This document shows positions 44,471 to 58,500 of a stretch of 64,000 nt of DNA, in pieces. Within the stretch, counting starts at the first letter, position 1, and each line of letters begins with the position of its first letter. The notes below the pieces were generated by a model. That model searched no databases and was not told the DNA's origin. It saw nothing but the letters and a program-made list of their open reading frames with translations. The position numbers and the translations under genes were made by a program. Source of the stretch: Pyronema omphalodes (lineage: Eukaryota; Ascomycota; Pezizomycetes; Pezizales; Pyronemataceae); NCBI GenBank assembly GCA_024516155.1, contig JAJJXM010000080.1:183076-247075 (forward strand). Reading direction: 5' to 3'.

Positions 44471-45596
44471 TGCCGAAAAGCTCTTTATAAATCTGTTTTA
44501 TTGTTCTTTTTTAGTTCATACATATGGTAACACTTGCTTTTATGATGACGAATACAAGACTAGTTTTGGTCACAGGCTTTTTTCCAATTCTTTGCTCGCC
44601 ATGATGAGTAAATGGAAGCTTCACTTCTGGGATACTGTTTTTTTGTCAATCACATCAGCTAATATCATACAGATGTAGGCAAAAGGGTGTATGTCAGGGT
44701 CCTTTTTTTGTTTGCGCCTTATACAGTTTTAGATATGCGAGTCCTTGCATCTCTTGTAAGGGAAAAAAGGGATTGTTTACATTCAGGCAATACAGTCGCA
44801 CTAATTGTTCACATAGAGAAAGAATTTCCGACTTCAATAGCCGACAGTTTGGATATATAAGGCCACGAGATCTTTGATGTATATCAGCATCAATTCAGGC
44901 ATCTTGAATAATAACAAATGAATATAGTATGGTAATTTTGAACCCGATTATTCACGGCGATCCGTAGCATCCAGGGATTAACTGTCACACGTGACGTAAC
45001 GTTGCCCTGGTTTGTATCAACGAGTGATAATATATACGCACACTTATGATTTTCTAAATCACCATATCTTCTCAGATACATATGCTCTACCAGGTTGACT
45101 AGATGCGTAAATATGCTTGCATTTGAGGAGATACCCTTCTATTATCTCTTTCACAATCTCCTAGAAAGGTACTAGAACCACCGCATCCGGGCTACATGCA
45201 CCTCATACGCCATCCGTAGCACAGTGCGTGGCGAGCTGGGCTCCTTACCTATAGCATTACCGGTCTCCAAGATCTCGGAAACAGCTTTTTGTATCGTTTC
45301 GCGTGGCTACGGACTATTGCTACCAGATCCTGCATAAGCTTTCTGCCCCCAAGCAGTGATCTTTAGAGGCGGCTATCAGCATTATTACAGATTTCGTTCC
45401 ACAAAATCTTACAACATCTCACAAAATCTGCATTTAAATTCATCAACTCCCATTGAACCTTGTCATCCAACGCTGATAGACGAACGTTGGACAGTGTTAT
45501 ATCCCGTTGTGTACCCGTGAACCCACGATCTGTTCTTAGATCTTTGTATCTTCATGTAAGGGAGCTTCCGGCTAGATCAATAAATTCGAATTTGGA

Positions 45597-45890
45597 ATGA
45601 TGACACCGAACCGTCAACCATTTTCAAGGTGCAAATACCCTACGTCACACAGTTTAAAAAACAGTCCGGAATCCTCATCCGATACCAATGGATCTCTAAT
45701 AATCCCCGATTTCGGCATGTACGACGTTTCCAGTGGCAGGGTCGAACCTTGTCCGGCGGTCGGAATGTTGGGCAAGATTGACTTTGACGCTTACCTGCGT
45801 CTTGGCGATTTGGCGAAGGACCATATGCGGAGAAAGGGTAGCTGCGTGCTTTTCATCATACCTTCTGTCTCATTTAGCAGTTGGCGGTAG
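45597..45890 (+). CDS. Doubtful small protein, 97 residues
   Basis: The frame starts MMTPNRQPFSRC and has a protein-like second half (IIPDFGMYDVSSGRVEP, GKIDFDAYLRLGDLAKDHM). It may be one exon of a broken or spliced gene, since a GGTAGC follows RRKG. No domain is recognised. It lies 1.3 kb after the copia fragment. Confidence 0.2.
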   Translation: MMTPNRQPFSRCKYPTSHSLKNSPESSSDTNGSLIIPDFGMYDVSSGRVEPCPAVGMLGKIDFDAYLRLGDLAKDHMRRKGSCVLFIIPSVSFSSWR

Positions 45891-46655
45891 ACAGTAAGTA
45901 GACTCAAATTTGCATTGCTGAGGAACCGTCTGAGTCAGTAGATTATCTATCCAAAATGGAATGTGTGGCTGTCTTTGTCACGCAGTCGTAAACGCTGATA
46001 CCTTCCATAGACATAGATTCATCAGATTTATAAAAGAACGCAAAAAATTAATAGGGATAAAAATGACAAGATATGGTAAGCGATATGGTACTTAGATCAA
46101 GGTTACACAACCCATTTCCGCAGCCAGTCACCGACGGCGAGTGAGGTTCAGTGCACCTCGGAGCTCGGCACTGAAGCCCTAACTTCTCATAATCACTCCC
46201 CCTACCCCGCGCTCTGACCCCCTGTCTATTTCAATCTTCCCACTGAGGTCGGCAGCGGCCGGCGGTCGCATGTAGGCGGTGCCCTATCCGGCAGTACCTC
46301 AGCGATCTTTGGGTACATCGCTTCCCGCCCACTGTAGGCTCGGTGCACAGACAGTTCCCTATCAATGCGGTGACGGACGGGCGGGGAGTGACGCGGAGCG
46401 AAGCGTTGAGGCGGAGGGGCGGGTTCAGCGGGGTGATCCGCGGGGTTCCCCCTCCGCCTGTCATTAGTGTTTCCCTTCAGCTTTTCCGCGTGTGGGGGTC
46501 TTTTCTAGTTCATCCTCCAACTTCAGTACTCCCCGGACCCGGTGTAAGTGGTGACCCTCTTAGAGGCCGCAGATCTTGCTGGACAAGTTTCCTCGTTGTC
46601 TTATGGCGGCACCATACACTCTGACATTCTCTCATTCTCGAAGAAAGATATAGAT

Positions 46656-46983
46656 TCAGACTGTCTTGTAAGGACCTAATAAACTCCAGGCCGTGAGAAC
46701 GCCATGTAACAAAGCCGCAAAATATGGGAAGATGTCAGCACGACGGCTTGAACCAACAGAGCGTCCCCCCAATCTTTGGGCCCAAGTGATGGTCATACCG
46801 ACTATCGCATGGCCGTAAACCCTGGTCGTCTCGTAGTACATAACCTAGGCCTCTCTCCCGGAGCTTTCCCCAGGGCGTTACTTTGGACCCCATTACCCTA
46901 CGTAAAATCGTCGCTGGGGGTATGGGACGGTAGAATGTAAAGCACTGGCCTTCGTACCTGGCCGTCTCCCAGAGAAACGCCAT
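46656..46983 (-). CDS. Possible 63-residue membrane protein from two exons (weak)
   Basis: Exon 46983-46958 (MAFLWETA) could join 46821-46656 through GTACGA..CCAG, giving VYGHAIVGMTITWAQ and a hydrophobic tail ALLHGVLTAWSLLGPY. There is no good branch sequence, and the unspliced frame also runs 82 codons. Mentioned only because the second half looks like a membrane segment. Confidence 0.15.
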
Positions 46984-49900
46984 CCTGATGGGGTATTAAT
47001 TTACGGAATTATCATGGTCGGTGGATTTCGGCGACTTATTTGTTTATTTTTTTTATTCGGAGTTTTGAAAGGGATCGCTGATCACCTTCGGCGAAACGCG
47101 TAGATTTCAGAGTAGTTTTTAAACTTAGAGTACGGTGAACTTCTTTGGAGACGAGACGGAAATTTATGCCGCAACTGACTCGACCTGAGCCTATGAATGT
47201 GACGGGTGCCCGGTATACTTAAAACGAATGTCCGCTGCAGATGAGACGGGATTGGAGAACGGGAGATGTGCGCGAAGCAACTGGCTAGCCTTCCTAGAGG
47301 CGCTCAAGAAGCGACGCCTCTCAAAAAGAAGAAATTCTAAAGAAGGGCTGACGAGTCTGGCTATCTATGGCATTCTTTGCATCTGCGTCAAACAAAGAAC
47401 ACGCCTCGAGTTTCCCGCGCGCAAATGCGCCTATGTAACGAAAGGATCATTCCTACTCATTACTTGATTCATTTAATGGTGGTCTATGGCGTCACCATCG
47501 TTCAATTTAGGGTCCGTTGGAGATCATTAGCCACAACGCCCCACAACGTCCCATTCGCCACACTTACTTTGCCGTAATCGCGGCTCGCTAGAAGATCTCG
47601 CCTACGAAGCGAGCCTGGCGAGGTGTCAGACGGAAAGACAGATGGTGTTGTATTACCAACTCTTGATTACTAAGACAAATGGTGACTTCCTAGCCCTGCC
47701 CTATTGACCTACATCACTTCATGAACGTCAACTGGACTTTCACCACGATGATCAATAAATACGGACATATTCCGGTGAATAAAGTGCAGCACACGACCCT
47801 ATAAAGGCCCTTAACACAATTAGATTGGAACTGCTCTAGGAAAATAAAACCTAATCGTAAAGAAAATGTGATATCCAGCGGATCAGTTAGCCAGCTCCGG
47901 TCCCATGGTTAGCTATGATATAATGTCTTGAACCGAACTTTCGTGTTCCGCCGCGTAAAGAATTCGCATTTGAACAAAGATTATCTAGTTTCGGCAAATT
48001 TCAGTTATGGAAACTCGGTATCTTCGTCACCGAGAAGCGCCACAATTCTAGGCATCGTGAAGATACAAACACGGAATAAAAAGCGGACCCTGCGATGTTA
48101 CGAATGTGATAATCTCAAATAGTAAGGCTATGCGTCTGCAAGGCGGCCAGAAAGGGTGAGTCAAATTCATGCATCGTGCCTTTGTGTGTATGATCTCAAG
48201 TTGTGTTGCCCCAACCCTAGCCAACCTAACTTCTTACATCTGCAAGTCCTCCATCTTCCACCATCTCGACCTTGCCCCAGCCCTAGCAAGCCCGACCATC
48301 TTCCATCTCATCCATTTCCACCTCCGCCTCCGCCGCTAAGCCCACCACAAGCCAGCTGCGATCTTACGCAAGATCATCTTGAAGGAAATGTTCCAGAAAG
48401 TGTGGATAATCACAGATGAAACGCAATTCGAAGGCGCAAAACAGCACATGTATGGGAGAATTTATTTGGATCTTGATCCGATCCAGTATTCCGGGCTGGT
48501 CCAGCCATGGGTGGAATCAAAATGTTGTTAATACAAGTAGGAAGTTAACGCCCTTGGCCATTTGATACAACCCATAAAAGCAATTGATATGGTGACCATA
48601 GGGGCATAAGATACCATAACCACGGATTATCGTGTGTCACTTATTCTCCTGATTCTCGTGACTGGTTTGTGCACCTTAAAAAGGACACAAATGAAGTAAT
48701 ATCACGCCGTGGATACATATAATTAATCGACAGACAAGCAATCGTAGACTACTCCAATTACACATTCACCAACACCACTAAGCCATGCAATTCAACAGAT
48801 CTTCCGAGGGCCGATACATTTTGCGGAGGCGGGAGCGTGAGCACAGATCTGTAGGTGTAATAATAACTTCCCCTCGTGCCCCTGAAGTCTGCATTCTGCA
48901 AGATGTCGCCTGTCCTGAAACGAAACGGGAACTGTACATAGCGGCATAGAGAAAACCCAAACCGTGCATAATTTTCTTTGAGGCTGCAAAAATAAGCACT
49001 TAAATGCATGGCTCTAAGGCCCATGGAATTATGTTACCAAGTGATGCTGCAAATGGTTATTTTCGATTCAGGTGTTGTCGGTACTTTGTTGGACATCATC
49101 GAACCTTGTCGCTGCCCTAAACCCCTAAAGCAGCAAAGCACAAAAACGGCCCTCGATAAACAGTCATCTCGATAAACGAGATAAACGAACCGCACCCGTT
49201 GCTATCATCCCAGGCCCAACCGTCTTCGTCCATGCCCAGCATTCTGGTACCAGCGGTCCGTGGCCCATGGCTTATTACATGTTTCTTGTGGCTTGGACAA
49301 AAAGTGTTGAACCCCGCCGGCAGCTAGGGTAGAAGGCTGCTGCGTGACTCCTGGGTAAGTGTCAAAGTGCCAAAATGCCAAATCGTTTTTAGCCTTTGTC
49401 ATGATTTATAAGGATGTCAAGCGAAAGAGAGGTTGCAAACGAAATCTTCCGCTTCCAAAAGCAACTACATATTGTGAAGTTCAGTTAACCATCTTGTTCT
49501 TGTCACCAGATTATTGCGGTCCAGCGGCCTCTAGAGCAGCGCGCTGCGTAGTAAATCCCTTTGTATCCTGCCGGTGGTCCTTCAGTCCCTTCGGCTGCCT
49601 TCGACAAGTCTCCGCACCATAAGATGCACCTTCCTTTCAGACGGGAGCGAACTGATAAGACACCCAAAGCGGGTTGCCCCATTCGTCGGTACCGCTCTTG
49701 TGTTGCGGCATTGACGATCGGCGTCGGCGCCTGCCGTGACTTTTATCAGGGTCGCTGAAAAAGAACTGTTACTGTAGTCTACGACCCTTGGGTAGAGACC
49801 CTCGGGCAGACCTCATGCGGGTTAAAGAGGCTCTAGAGAGAGTCTAGCTTCTCGTTTTGTAAAACACTGGTGTAGAACTAAATGACCATTTGGGTAAACT

Positions 49901-52299
49901 ATCCAACGAGTGACGTATGCGGAATACCCGAGAGCATTTGTGTTTGGAAAATTTGCGGTCGTGCTGAATTTAATTCCTTAGCAAAATTGTCCAAACAAAG
50001 CAGTAGAGTAAAAAAAAAATATCCATTCTCTCTTTTAAAAATATCTTGCATCCATTATTCCATAATTTGAACTAGCAGTTTTGCAGATCTGTCGAACGTA
50101 ATTTAATTCTCTGTCAAAATTATTTTGGACTTTAATTGCAAAATGCATGCATGGTCCGATACGCATGGAGATACCGGCAAAAGGCGTAGCTTGGTCTGGT
50201 TACTGCAAGGAATAAATGCAGCATTTTCTGGTCGCAAGTTCCAGCCCCCGAAAGTTGACCTAACAACCTATTTCTTTTTTGACCCTTTTCTCTTTTTTTC
50301 CGTGGAACTTTTTTCGAAATTTTTCTTTGGCGTTGCGGGAGAAAAAAAGGCTGCTAAAAAAAATATGTCACCGAAACCCACTCCCGCTGTCGACACGTTG
50401 CTACGCTGTGTTTATACACAGACCAACTACATACCAAAGTTCCGCATCCCCCACGGAAAGCATGCCGATGAACGTTTGACTATGTACCGACACCGCCCTT
50501 TGCGGAGTAGCCCAATGATACATAAATCTTTGATCGTGAGCGACGAGAAAAAAACAGGTGACCCACCCGCAAAGCTCGTCTCCCATGTAACGAGGATAAA
50601 CCCTGTTGTCCCAGCGTGATGGGAGAGTTTTCTCTCGTTCCGGAGAGTGCCTTGGGATGGTGAGTTAACTGGATTAGTCTCGGCCTCAACTCCTAGGGAC
50701 GTCGTGGTGGTTGTATGTATGACAAAGGCAAGAGGTGGACATTGTGAATGACAACGCTTACGAGAGCCATGAAGATAGCCTGTTCTCATTGTGAGCTTAT
50801 GTACCACGTCTCCACAATTTGGATGTTGCATTTTGCAAACGCGAACTCCGCATGTGCTGGTCCTGCACGAAATCGTCAATCAGACTATACCACCCATTCA
50901 GGGAAGTGTTGTATGTAGACGGCTGTCTAATTATCCACGCAGCCAACGCAAGTATGTAGGAGTGTCAGAGGAGGGCTGATGACAGCGGCAACGAGGGCAG
51001 TAGGAAAGCAGTCAGGAGAGGAACCAGCAGAAAAACAGCCAGAATCGTGCTGGACCTGACCTGGGTAGATAGGTACATACCCTCAAGACAGCTGTCTTCA
51101 GGACGGAACTTCCTTCCGTCAGATAGGCCTGCAGATTTGAACCAGATGTGTGATCGCGATCTTTGGGACCCACGAACGCAAAACTTCACATCCGGCGGGT
51201 GCGGGAAGCCTGAAATTAGACACTGCAGATGTATAATTGTGGTGATGCTGCTTTGAGGAGGCCCGGGGAGGTGATGGAAATTTCAAAATCAAAAGCTGGA
51301 TCTGTGGACTGTAGACGGAAACAAGACAGAGAGGTCACATTCCCGGCAAATGGAGTATGTAGACGCCGGCTTGATCCGCGGCGCTGGAGACTGCCACTGG
51401 TTGATCATGGCGGTTCATACGTGGCTGTTTCGACGGGTCTTCTTCAGTTTCTCGTCAACAACAACCTCGTCTTCTGGCCGTGTGTCAACCATCCACTACC
51501 CATCATCCATAAATATTTGCTTTTTTCCGCGAATCCCCACAATTTGGTACCGCCTGCCTTAGGCCTCTCACTTGGCGACAACCCTGAACGCACCTCTCTA
51601 ACCGAGCCAAACTTCCCATTGACAAGCTACACCAGCACACCAATGGTAAAGGCACTGCCTCTCCGCTTCCGTGCCTAGCGATGATCGATGGCCGCCGAAA
51701 AGAGGGGTTGGCCACAAGTGTGATCCGTGGTGTGAATCCATGGGTGGTAATTGCAGCTTCCAAGGACAAAAACCATGGTCAACCCGACTTGAAAATTTTC
51801 GACGTCCCCTAGATCCCAAAATTATTCGCTATCGAACGATGTTCCATCGCCGGTGGTAGACCCTGATGATCTAGAGTCCCATAGTGTGATTCCGCAAGCT
51901 CAGTTTGCAATTGCTGACTGACGAAGGGGGCTTTTTTCCGCAGTTCTGGTACTGGAGTAGATGCTAGATAGGCCTGCTCGGTAGATGCAGCTATGCAGTA
52001 CACAAGCCCACCACTGAAAGGCCCACCAGTACCAGCTGGTTGTGATGCTGCAGGAGAAATTCCCAAAAGCGGGCCACACACACCTCCTCCCGCAGAAGCC
52101 TTTTTGGCCGGTCCCAGGCTTCATGGGTCAGGCTGCAGTGCTAATAACGCCGTAACAGCCCATTGGATATCTGCAGTTGCTGTGCAGGGACAGGCCAGCA
52201 GTCGGGTTTCCCTTTTGTTGCAGTTTTGTTCGGCCCGGAAAGCGAGGGTGGGCTGCCAGGTGCAGCGCGATCGCGAAGGTTTACCTAGCAGTCGGGTTG

Positions 52300-52440
52300 T
52301 AGCTGGGTGGGGTGGGTGGGTGGGTGGGTGGATGGTTTTGGGTGTGGATGGTGGATAGATTGGGGGATGGGATGGGATGGGGATGGGTGGATGGATGGAT
52401 GGGATCGGTGTGGATGAGGATGGGTGATGGATGGTTCCCG
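52300..52440. repeat. G-rich GGGT/GGAT minisatellite
   Basis: Starts (GGGT)5 and continues as GGAT/GGGAT steps, with many GGG runs on the plus strand that could form G-quadruplexes. Long frames in this stretch on both strands are repeat artefacts. Confidence 0.9.
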
Positions 52441-54202
52441 GATGATGGATGCCCATTGCGATATCGACAAGGCGTGGGAGGAGGGATGGGGATGGTACGG
52501 TGCGGCAGTACTGGATGAGACTTCCAGAGACATGGAAAGCAAGACAGTTGGGCAATTATTTGGTAATTTTGGCAATTTTGGGAATTTGGTATGAGCGTTT
52601 TGAAGAGCCGGGTCTGGGACAGATATATCGCCATATGTATCGGGCTACACTATCTTTCCACCACCACGCCCTCCGATGCCGGTGGTGGTTGGTTGGAAGT
52701 CGGGGTGGGGTGCTGATAGGTGATATCAAAGACGGTCTGCTTGTGCTAGCAGTGCTGTTTTGCTTCACTAATAGGTCCTGCCTCTGCTTCACCCGCGCCG
52801 TGGTATGAAGCCTCCGCATCTACCGACGGCGTTAACAATTTTCTGTACAGTATCTAGAGCTGTGTGCTGGCATTAAAAGAATCTGTGCCATTGATCGGTT
52901 ACTGCTCCTTCCGGGTCGGGGGACTCGCTGGAGAAGGTACCTGACGTTTTATTTACACAGACAGTCACTCATTGCTCGCCGCGGGGAAGAATAACTTTCC
53001 TTTTTGAACTCCTGCCTGGTATTCTGTAAGCCGGAGAGCAAAGCATTTGGAAACTAAGAGCAACTGGCTGTTCATTTAATGGACTGCTGGTGGATATGCG
53101 TATGCATCGTAACAGAATCCTATCTCAGCATTGCACCGAGTCCCATCCAGCATACATACACCGAGTCCCATCCCAGTATACCTAGCTCCCCGTCTGGATG
53201 CACGGATAGCACACATCTCTTCGGTCTTAGGCTCTCCTCTGCTAGCCAGTCTCGGTGGGTCAATCGTCTCCCCTCTTCGTCCCATCCAGCGGAAGCGGGG
53301 GAAACAGTGGAGCTTTGCCCAGGTCATTCCTACCGCAGTTAGAAGATGTATTGCACTAGCGACTACACCGGCGGACAATCAATCCGGTAACTAGGAGTCA
53401 AAAGAGGCACTGTCTTCGCTGCTAGAGCGCGCTCGCTCCTTAGGATGACTGCCGTTAGCGAATGGCACAGCGGATTGATTGAGGGGCAGGAACCAAACCA
53501 GACTGCTGGGTCTGGAAGGGGAGCCTTTCTGTCTTCCCACCGCGGACCCCCATACACACCCCTCCCTCATTGGAATCCCAGCAGAGCAGGAATACTAAAC
53601 CCAACCCACCTTGAGTCCACACCGAGTCGCTCTTCCCTGGCTGCCCTTGCACGACCAAACGACTGATTGATACCGACGAGGAGGACACACCAGCCAGTTG
53701 TGCGATCCTCTAAGTACGACAGTCTTCCCATCTCTTTCTTTTTTCCGAGCATCACAAAACCAGCATTGCGCCCAGCAACCACAACAAAACCCCACAACAA
53801 GCTCAACTCATCCCACACCCATACCAATTCACAAATACTCCAGCACACTTCATCACTTAGCTGAAGACATTCAAAGGCCATAAACAGCCAGTCAACACCT
53901 CCAAAACCCTCACACTGCTATCCGTCTGCAGTACTCCCTCGACCGCAGTTATCCAACTCTGCGACGTGCCGACAAGCAGATCTCCTGGCATCTCATCTCG
54001 ATCACCGCAGCTGTAGTACCAGTAACATAGCACCGATATCACATCTGCCATAACAATTTTTTGCAGCACCCAATTAGAAGCCGCATTATTTAAACCATCG
54101 TTCATCTCGAGTTTGTTTGAATTTTTTTGCGAATTAGGTTCAACAGCGGGAGAGATTCAGATTCCACTTGCTCCCGTGTCGTCGTGATATTCCCCACACA
54201 AA

Positions 54203-55566
54203 ATGGCCTACAACAAGTAAGCACTCCTCTGCTAGCCTGTTCCAACTTCGGTGTTTTTGAAAATCCACGCAAAGAAAGAAGCTTCTAACACAGCACACCG
54301 TTCATAGTTCCGCACACACATATGAGTACGAGAATGGTCGACGATACCATGGTTGGCGGGCCGGATTATACATGTACCCTAACGACGAGGTTAGTTTTCT
54401 CTCAACCTGTATGCCAATCAGCTTCGCGTTCTTAACTCAACAAATAGCAAGAAGCAGACCGTCTTGATATTTTCCACAAGCTGTTTCTAGTTGCGCGTCG
54501 AGGGGAGCTACACCGTGCTCGCTTCCGGTCCTCGGATGGACCCACACGCATCCTTGACCTGGGAACTGGAACGGGTATCTGGGCAATTGGAATGGCAGAG
54601 TAAGTCCAAATCGTCATTTCGGCGGCGTTTTCAGTTGTTGGAAATGATGAATAAAGTGCTGACGTTGTGTAAAGTACATACAGCGACGCAGAGGTTCGTG
54701 CGGTTCTTTACCTTACCTCCATCTCCATGACGCGTTACCCGAAGAACCTCAACTAATCGCGACAACAGGTGATAGGAATCGATCTTTCACTAATCCAACC
54801 AAAATGGATTCCGCAAAACCTCCGATTCCAGGCTTCGGATTTTGAGAGCGAGTGGACGCTGGGAAGAAATAGCTTCGACCTCATCCATTTACGCGTCGGA
54901 ATTGGCTCTGTTAGTTCTTGGGAAACCTTGTTTTCTCGCGTCTTTCAGTAAGTTTTCACGCCTCCGCGATAAACAGCAAAAAGATAGCTAATAATTGTAC
55001 TACAGGCACCTGAAACCCGGTGCGGGGTGGTTTGAATACGTTGACATTGACTTTGCCATGCGTTCTGACGATGGTTCTCTCCTCGAATCCTCAGCACTGT
55101 ACCAGTGGCAACGCTACCTTGTCGAAGCCTCTTCTGCCGCCGGAAAGTCTTTGGCCTACAGACGCGACACGCGACAGCTACTACACAATGCTGGATTTGT
55201 CGATATTGAGGAGGTTGTGTTGAAGATCCCACTCAACCCTTGGCCAACGGAACCAAATATGAAAAATCTTGGGCGGTGGTACAGCTTGGGAATGCAGGAG
55301 GGATTAGAGGCATTCTCTCTAGGGCCACTTTGCAGAGTTATGAGATGGCCCATTGAAGACGTGAAGAGGTTCTTAGAAGATGTCCGGAAGGATATGAAGA
55401 ACCGCAGTATCAGAGCTTACAACACGATGTGAGTTTTTTGCTAGGACGTTGTCTGGTAGTGAATTGGCGCTGACTTCAAGTGAATAGGCATATCTGGACA
55501 GCAAGAAGACCAGATGTTACACCGGTTCCAAATTATGGACACCCCCCGGGAGTTATTCCTCACTAA
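54203..55566 (+). CDS. LaeA-like SAM-dependent methyltransferase, seven exons
   Basis: Exons 54203-54216, 54308-54389, 54448-54599, 54675-54693, 54769-54947, 55006-55428 and 55488-55566 join to 315 residues with every junction in frame. The order of family signatures is complete: [33 protein letters not shown] motif [12 protein letters not shown] (about 67-77), VIGIDLS with the acidic residue at 94, the SFDLIHLR stretch, [33 protein letters not shown] and the C-terminal [12 protein letters not shown]. LaeA is the nuclear methyltransferase of the velvet complex that controls secondary metabolism and development; LaeA-like paralogues are common. Against typical LaeA, the disordered N-terminus is missing, so it could be the orthologue or an Llm-type paralogue. 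Exons of 14 and 19 nt are unusual. The start has a strong context (CACAAAATGGCC). The tail PPGVIPH is unlike LaeA. Confidence 0.88.
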
Positions 55567-58500
55567 GAACCTCCCTCCGATGAAAAAAGCAAGCGAGTTT
55601 TACGACGACACATTGAAAATTTTGGAGTATTTTTATTGTTTTTTGTTTTTTTTGTTTTTCTGTTTTTTGGGCGAAATATCGGCGGCGACAACAAACCACG
55701 GAAAGGTCATCGGAGATCAAAATCACAAAAGGCCCCGCTTTTAGAATTTTTTTATGGAGTTATCATTTTTTACCTTTGATTTGGTTAATGCGGAGGGCTT
55801 CATCGTGAGCCAGAGATTTATACCGCCTTTCGGGGTAGCTTTTTACTTCCTTCTTGTATACAGCAGGTCTTGAACTGTTTGGTTTCTTGGTTACCCTTTT
55901 TTATACCTTCAGTTCTGAATACCGCCCAACGACAGTTAACGGCCAGTTTTTATGAGGAAGATTTCTACACCCTTCGTTTTTCTTTATATTTCTCTTACTT
56001 TTTTTTACGTTGCAGTACCATGGTTGATCGGGAGTTGGCGTTGAATACTTTTTCGTTATCCATTCGTTTTTCACAACATTTCTTTGCGTTTTTTTCTACT
56101 TTTTGTTTCAATTTTGCTTTTTTAGGTTTGAGAAGGTTATGGCGTATTATGGATTGCTAAAGAGAAATATAATCTCCTGGAATTGAATGAATTGGATCAT
56201 ACTCACTGGCGTTTACGTACAGAATCCACGAGAACTCCAAAGAATATAAATTAAGCTGCAACCAAAACAGCAGATAATCCATTCCGTCCCACAAAACTCC
56301 CCAATCCGATCATCTCTGCATGGGAATGTATGTCTCGCCGTTCGCAAACCAAGTTATACATAGTTCCACGGTACAGAACTCCGGGAGCCAATCTAGATCT
56401 TATTCCGTGTGACCTCCCCAGTTCCCGGGAACGGTGGTGGTACTTTCGGAGTCAGCATAAGCAGCAATCAACAAGCAACAATCAAAAACATATTATTTGA
56501 TGCGGCATGATAACTAAGACAATTTAGCTGTCACATGAGCAATATATCTAGCTCAGACATACAAATCTAGATACCGTATGTACCCAACATAAGCTAGATC
56601 AGATCGATTTATCCAACTGCATCTCTTCGAAAACCACCAATGCAACTACTGACCTTCCTGCAGAGCGGTTACTGCAGAGAAGAAGAAAAAAAAACGCCTC
56701 GGCATCTAATTCTGATTTGATTGATATCTTGAGACATCTGCGTTTGCAGCAACGTACGCCCGGACGCCCGGACGCCTTGCCTTTGCTTTTACCTGCTACG
56801 TCTCCTACATATGCCCTATCCCCGCGCTTGATTCTTTAACGAACTGCAAGCGTTCCCGCGAGCTCTACCTATTTACCACAGGCTGTCTGTAACCGAGTGG
56901 CACAAAGGGCTCGAATTCCAGGTTTTCTAGCACACAAAGCCATAAGAGCTTAACCTCGCGCCCACTCCGATTGAAACATTGAATGCGAGGTTGTGGAGAT
57001 CGAACAAGCCAAGAGGATTATGGCTTTTTTTCTGGACTACCTATGGACTCAATCCACAGAACGATGACAACAGGGGCTTCGGAGACTTTGGGTATAAGCA
57101 TCCGAATGTGGCGTTGCATGCACTACCGGGGAAACGATGGTATCTAGGGTTTTACACTCCCGTGTGCAAAGGCGTACAGACTTTGCACATAGGAGGCTGT
57201 CCATCTTTGGTAAGGAATGTGAAGACATTTGTAACCTAGTTGCACTGCCAAGAAGAACAGAGACATGCAAAACCCAAGCTGCTGGGACGCGTTGTATCGT
57301 ATCGAGATTGTGGACAAAATCTACGGGTACAGCTGTAGGCTGAAGAACGTGGGGGGTGTGGTTTGACAGGATTCTTCTTGGGAACTGTTCTCATTTCTTT
57401 GGGAGTGCGATTGTGAGTTCATGCGGAGATAAAGACGATCTGACACATCTAACGGCCTGAAAAAAATATGGCAAATGATAAAATATCTTCACCTTTCAGG
57501 AGCTTCTTGAAGCCAGAACCTAGGCCACTGAGCACAGACTCAAAGATTAGGAATTGGAATGCAGTGCTACGAGCCTACTCTAACAAAGCCCATTTCAGAC
57601 GCAAGCTTTGAGACAGCGCATATTACAAGCATAATAGAGTTTCCGGTACCTCTAAGGTTGCTGTAATACTTGCCCTACACAGATAACTGTTCCACGGGAT
57701 CCTTCGGCAGAGCATGGCAGCTTACCCCCACATCTGCATCAGTTTCTTTGGAACGAAACTGGTACGGATTAAGCATCCGGTGTAGAAATTTACTACCACT
57801 GGTACCTTTATGATGCACCATTGACTTTATACTTTTTGCCTTACCAATTGTACATTTCCCCAATAATTTTCGGTGATTGGCAAAATTCACTTTGTAGGCG
57901 TAACTCCGGTGGCTCAGGACCGCGCAACGCAAGATGTTCCAACTTTGGCTGCACGATTGGTAAATGAGCATAACCGCGTTGCAGGCTAGTATGACACCAG
58001 ATGGCGTTTCATACTCGGGTATCGCGGCAAGGTGGTTTTTTTATTGGACTACTGGGCTATTAGTTGTGGTTTGCCTCATGCCGGTCGAAATCTCAGATGC
58101 AGGGTGCGTTGCATGCTATTCCCACCAGAGATATAGTTCATTGGTAGGACTTGTCATCCGAACGTCAGATTTTTATGTGACCTTTGATTACTGTCCCTTT
58201 TCTGTAGTGTGCTGTAGGATTACGTGGGGTGGTCTGGTCGTGCTATCTGCTGATGTTGATGTCTATTGGCCTTTGCTGACTGAATAATGAGTCGGTGGCT
58301 TTTTCCTATAAATGTGCCGGTCATTTAGAAAAGCTGCCAAGATTCGTGCAAATAGTGAAATAGCAGTGACATTGTCGGCCGCTGGATTACATAGACGTAG
58401 TAATGTTGCAACAAACATGCTGTATCACTCGTACTTGAGATACTGGAGCTAGTCAGTGAAGGGCGACGTTTAAGATAAAACCGTAGATAAGAATAAGGCA

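Larger units (their letters stand above)
44471..54202. other. Long gene-poor spacer with a GC-rich island
   Basis: No gene I can firmly support. 46110-46480 is a GC-rich island with a dense GGCGGGG/CGGCGG composition. Low-confidence frames are listed separately. 52300-52440 is a G-rich minisatellite. 53600-54200 is pyrimidine-rich and probably leader and promoter of the methyltransferase gene. Other frames here are contradicted by equally long frames on the other strand. Confidence 0.45.
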
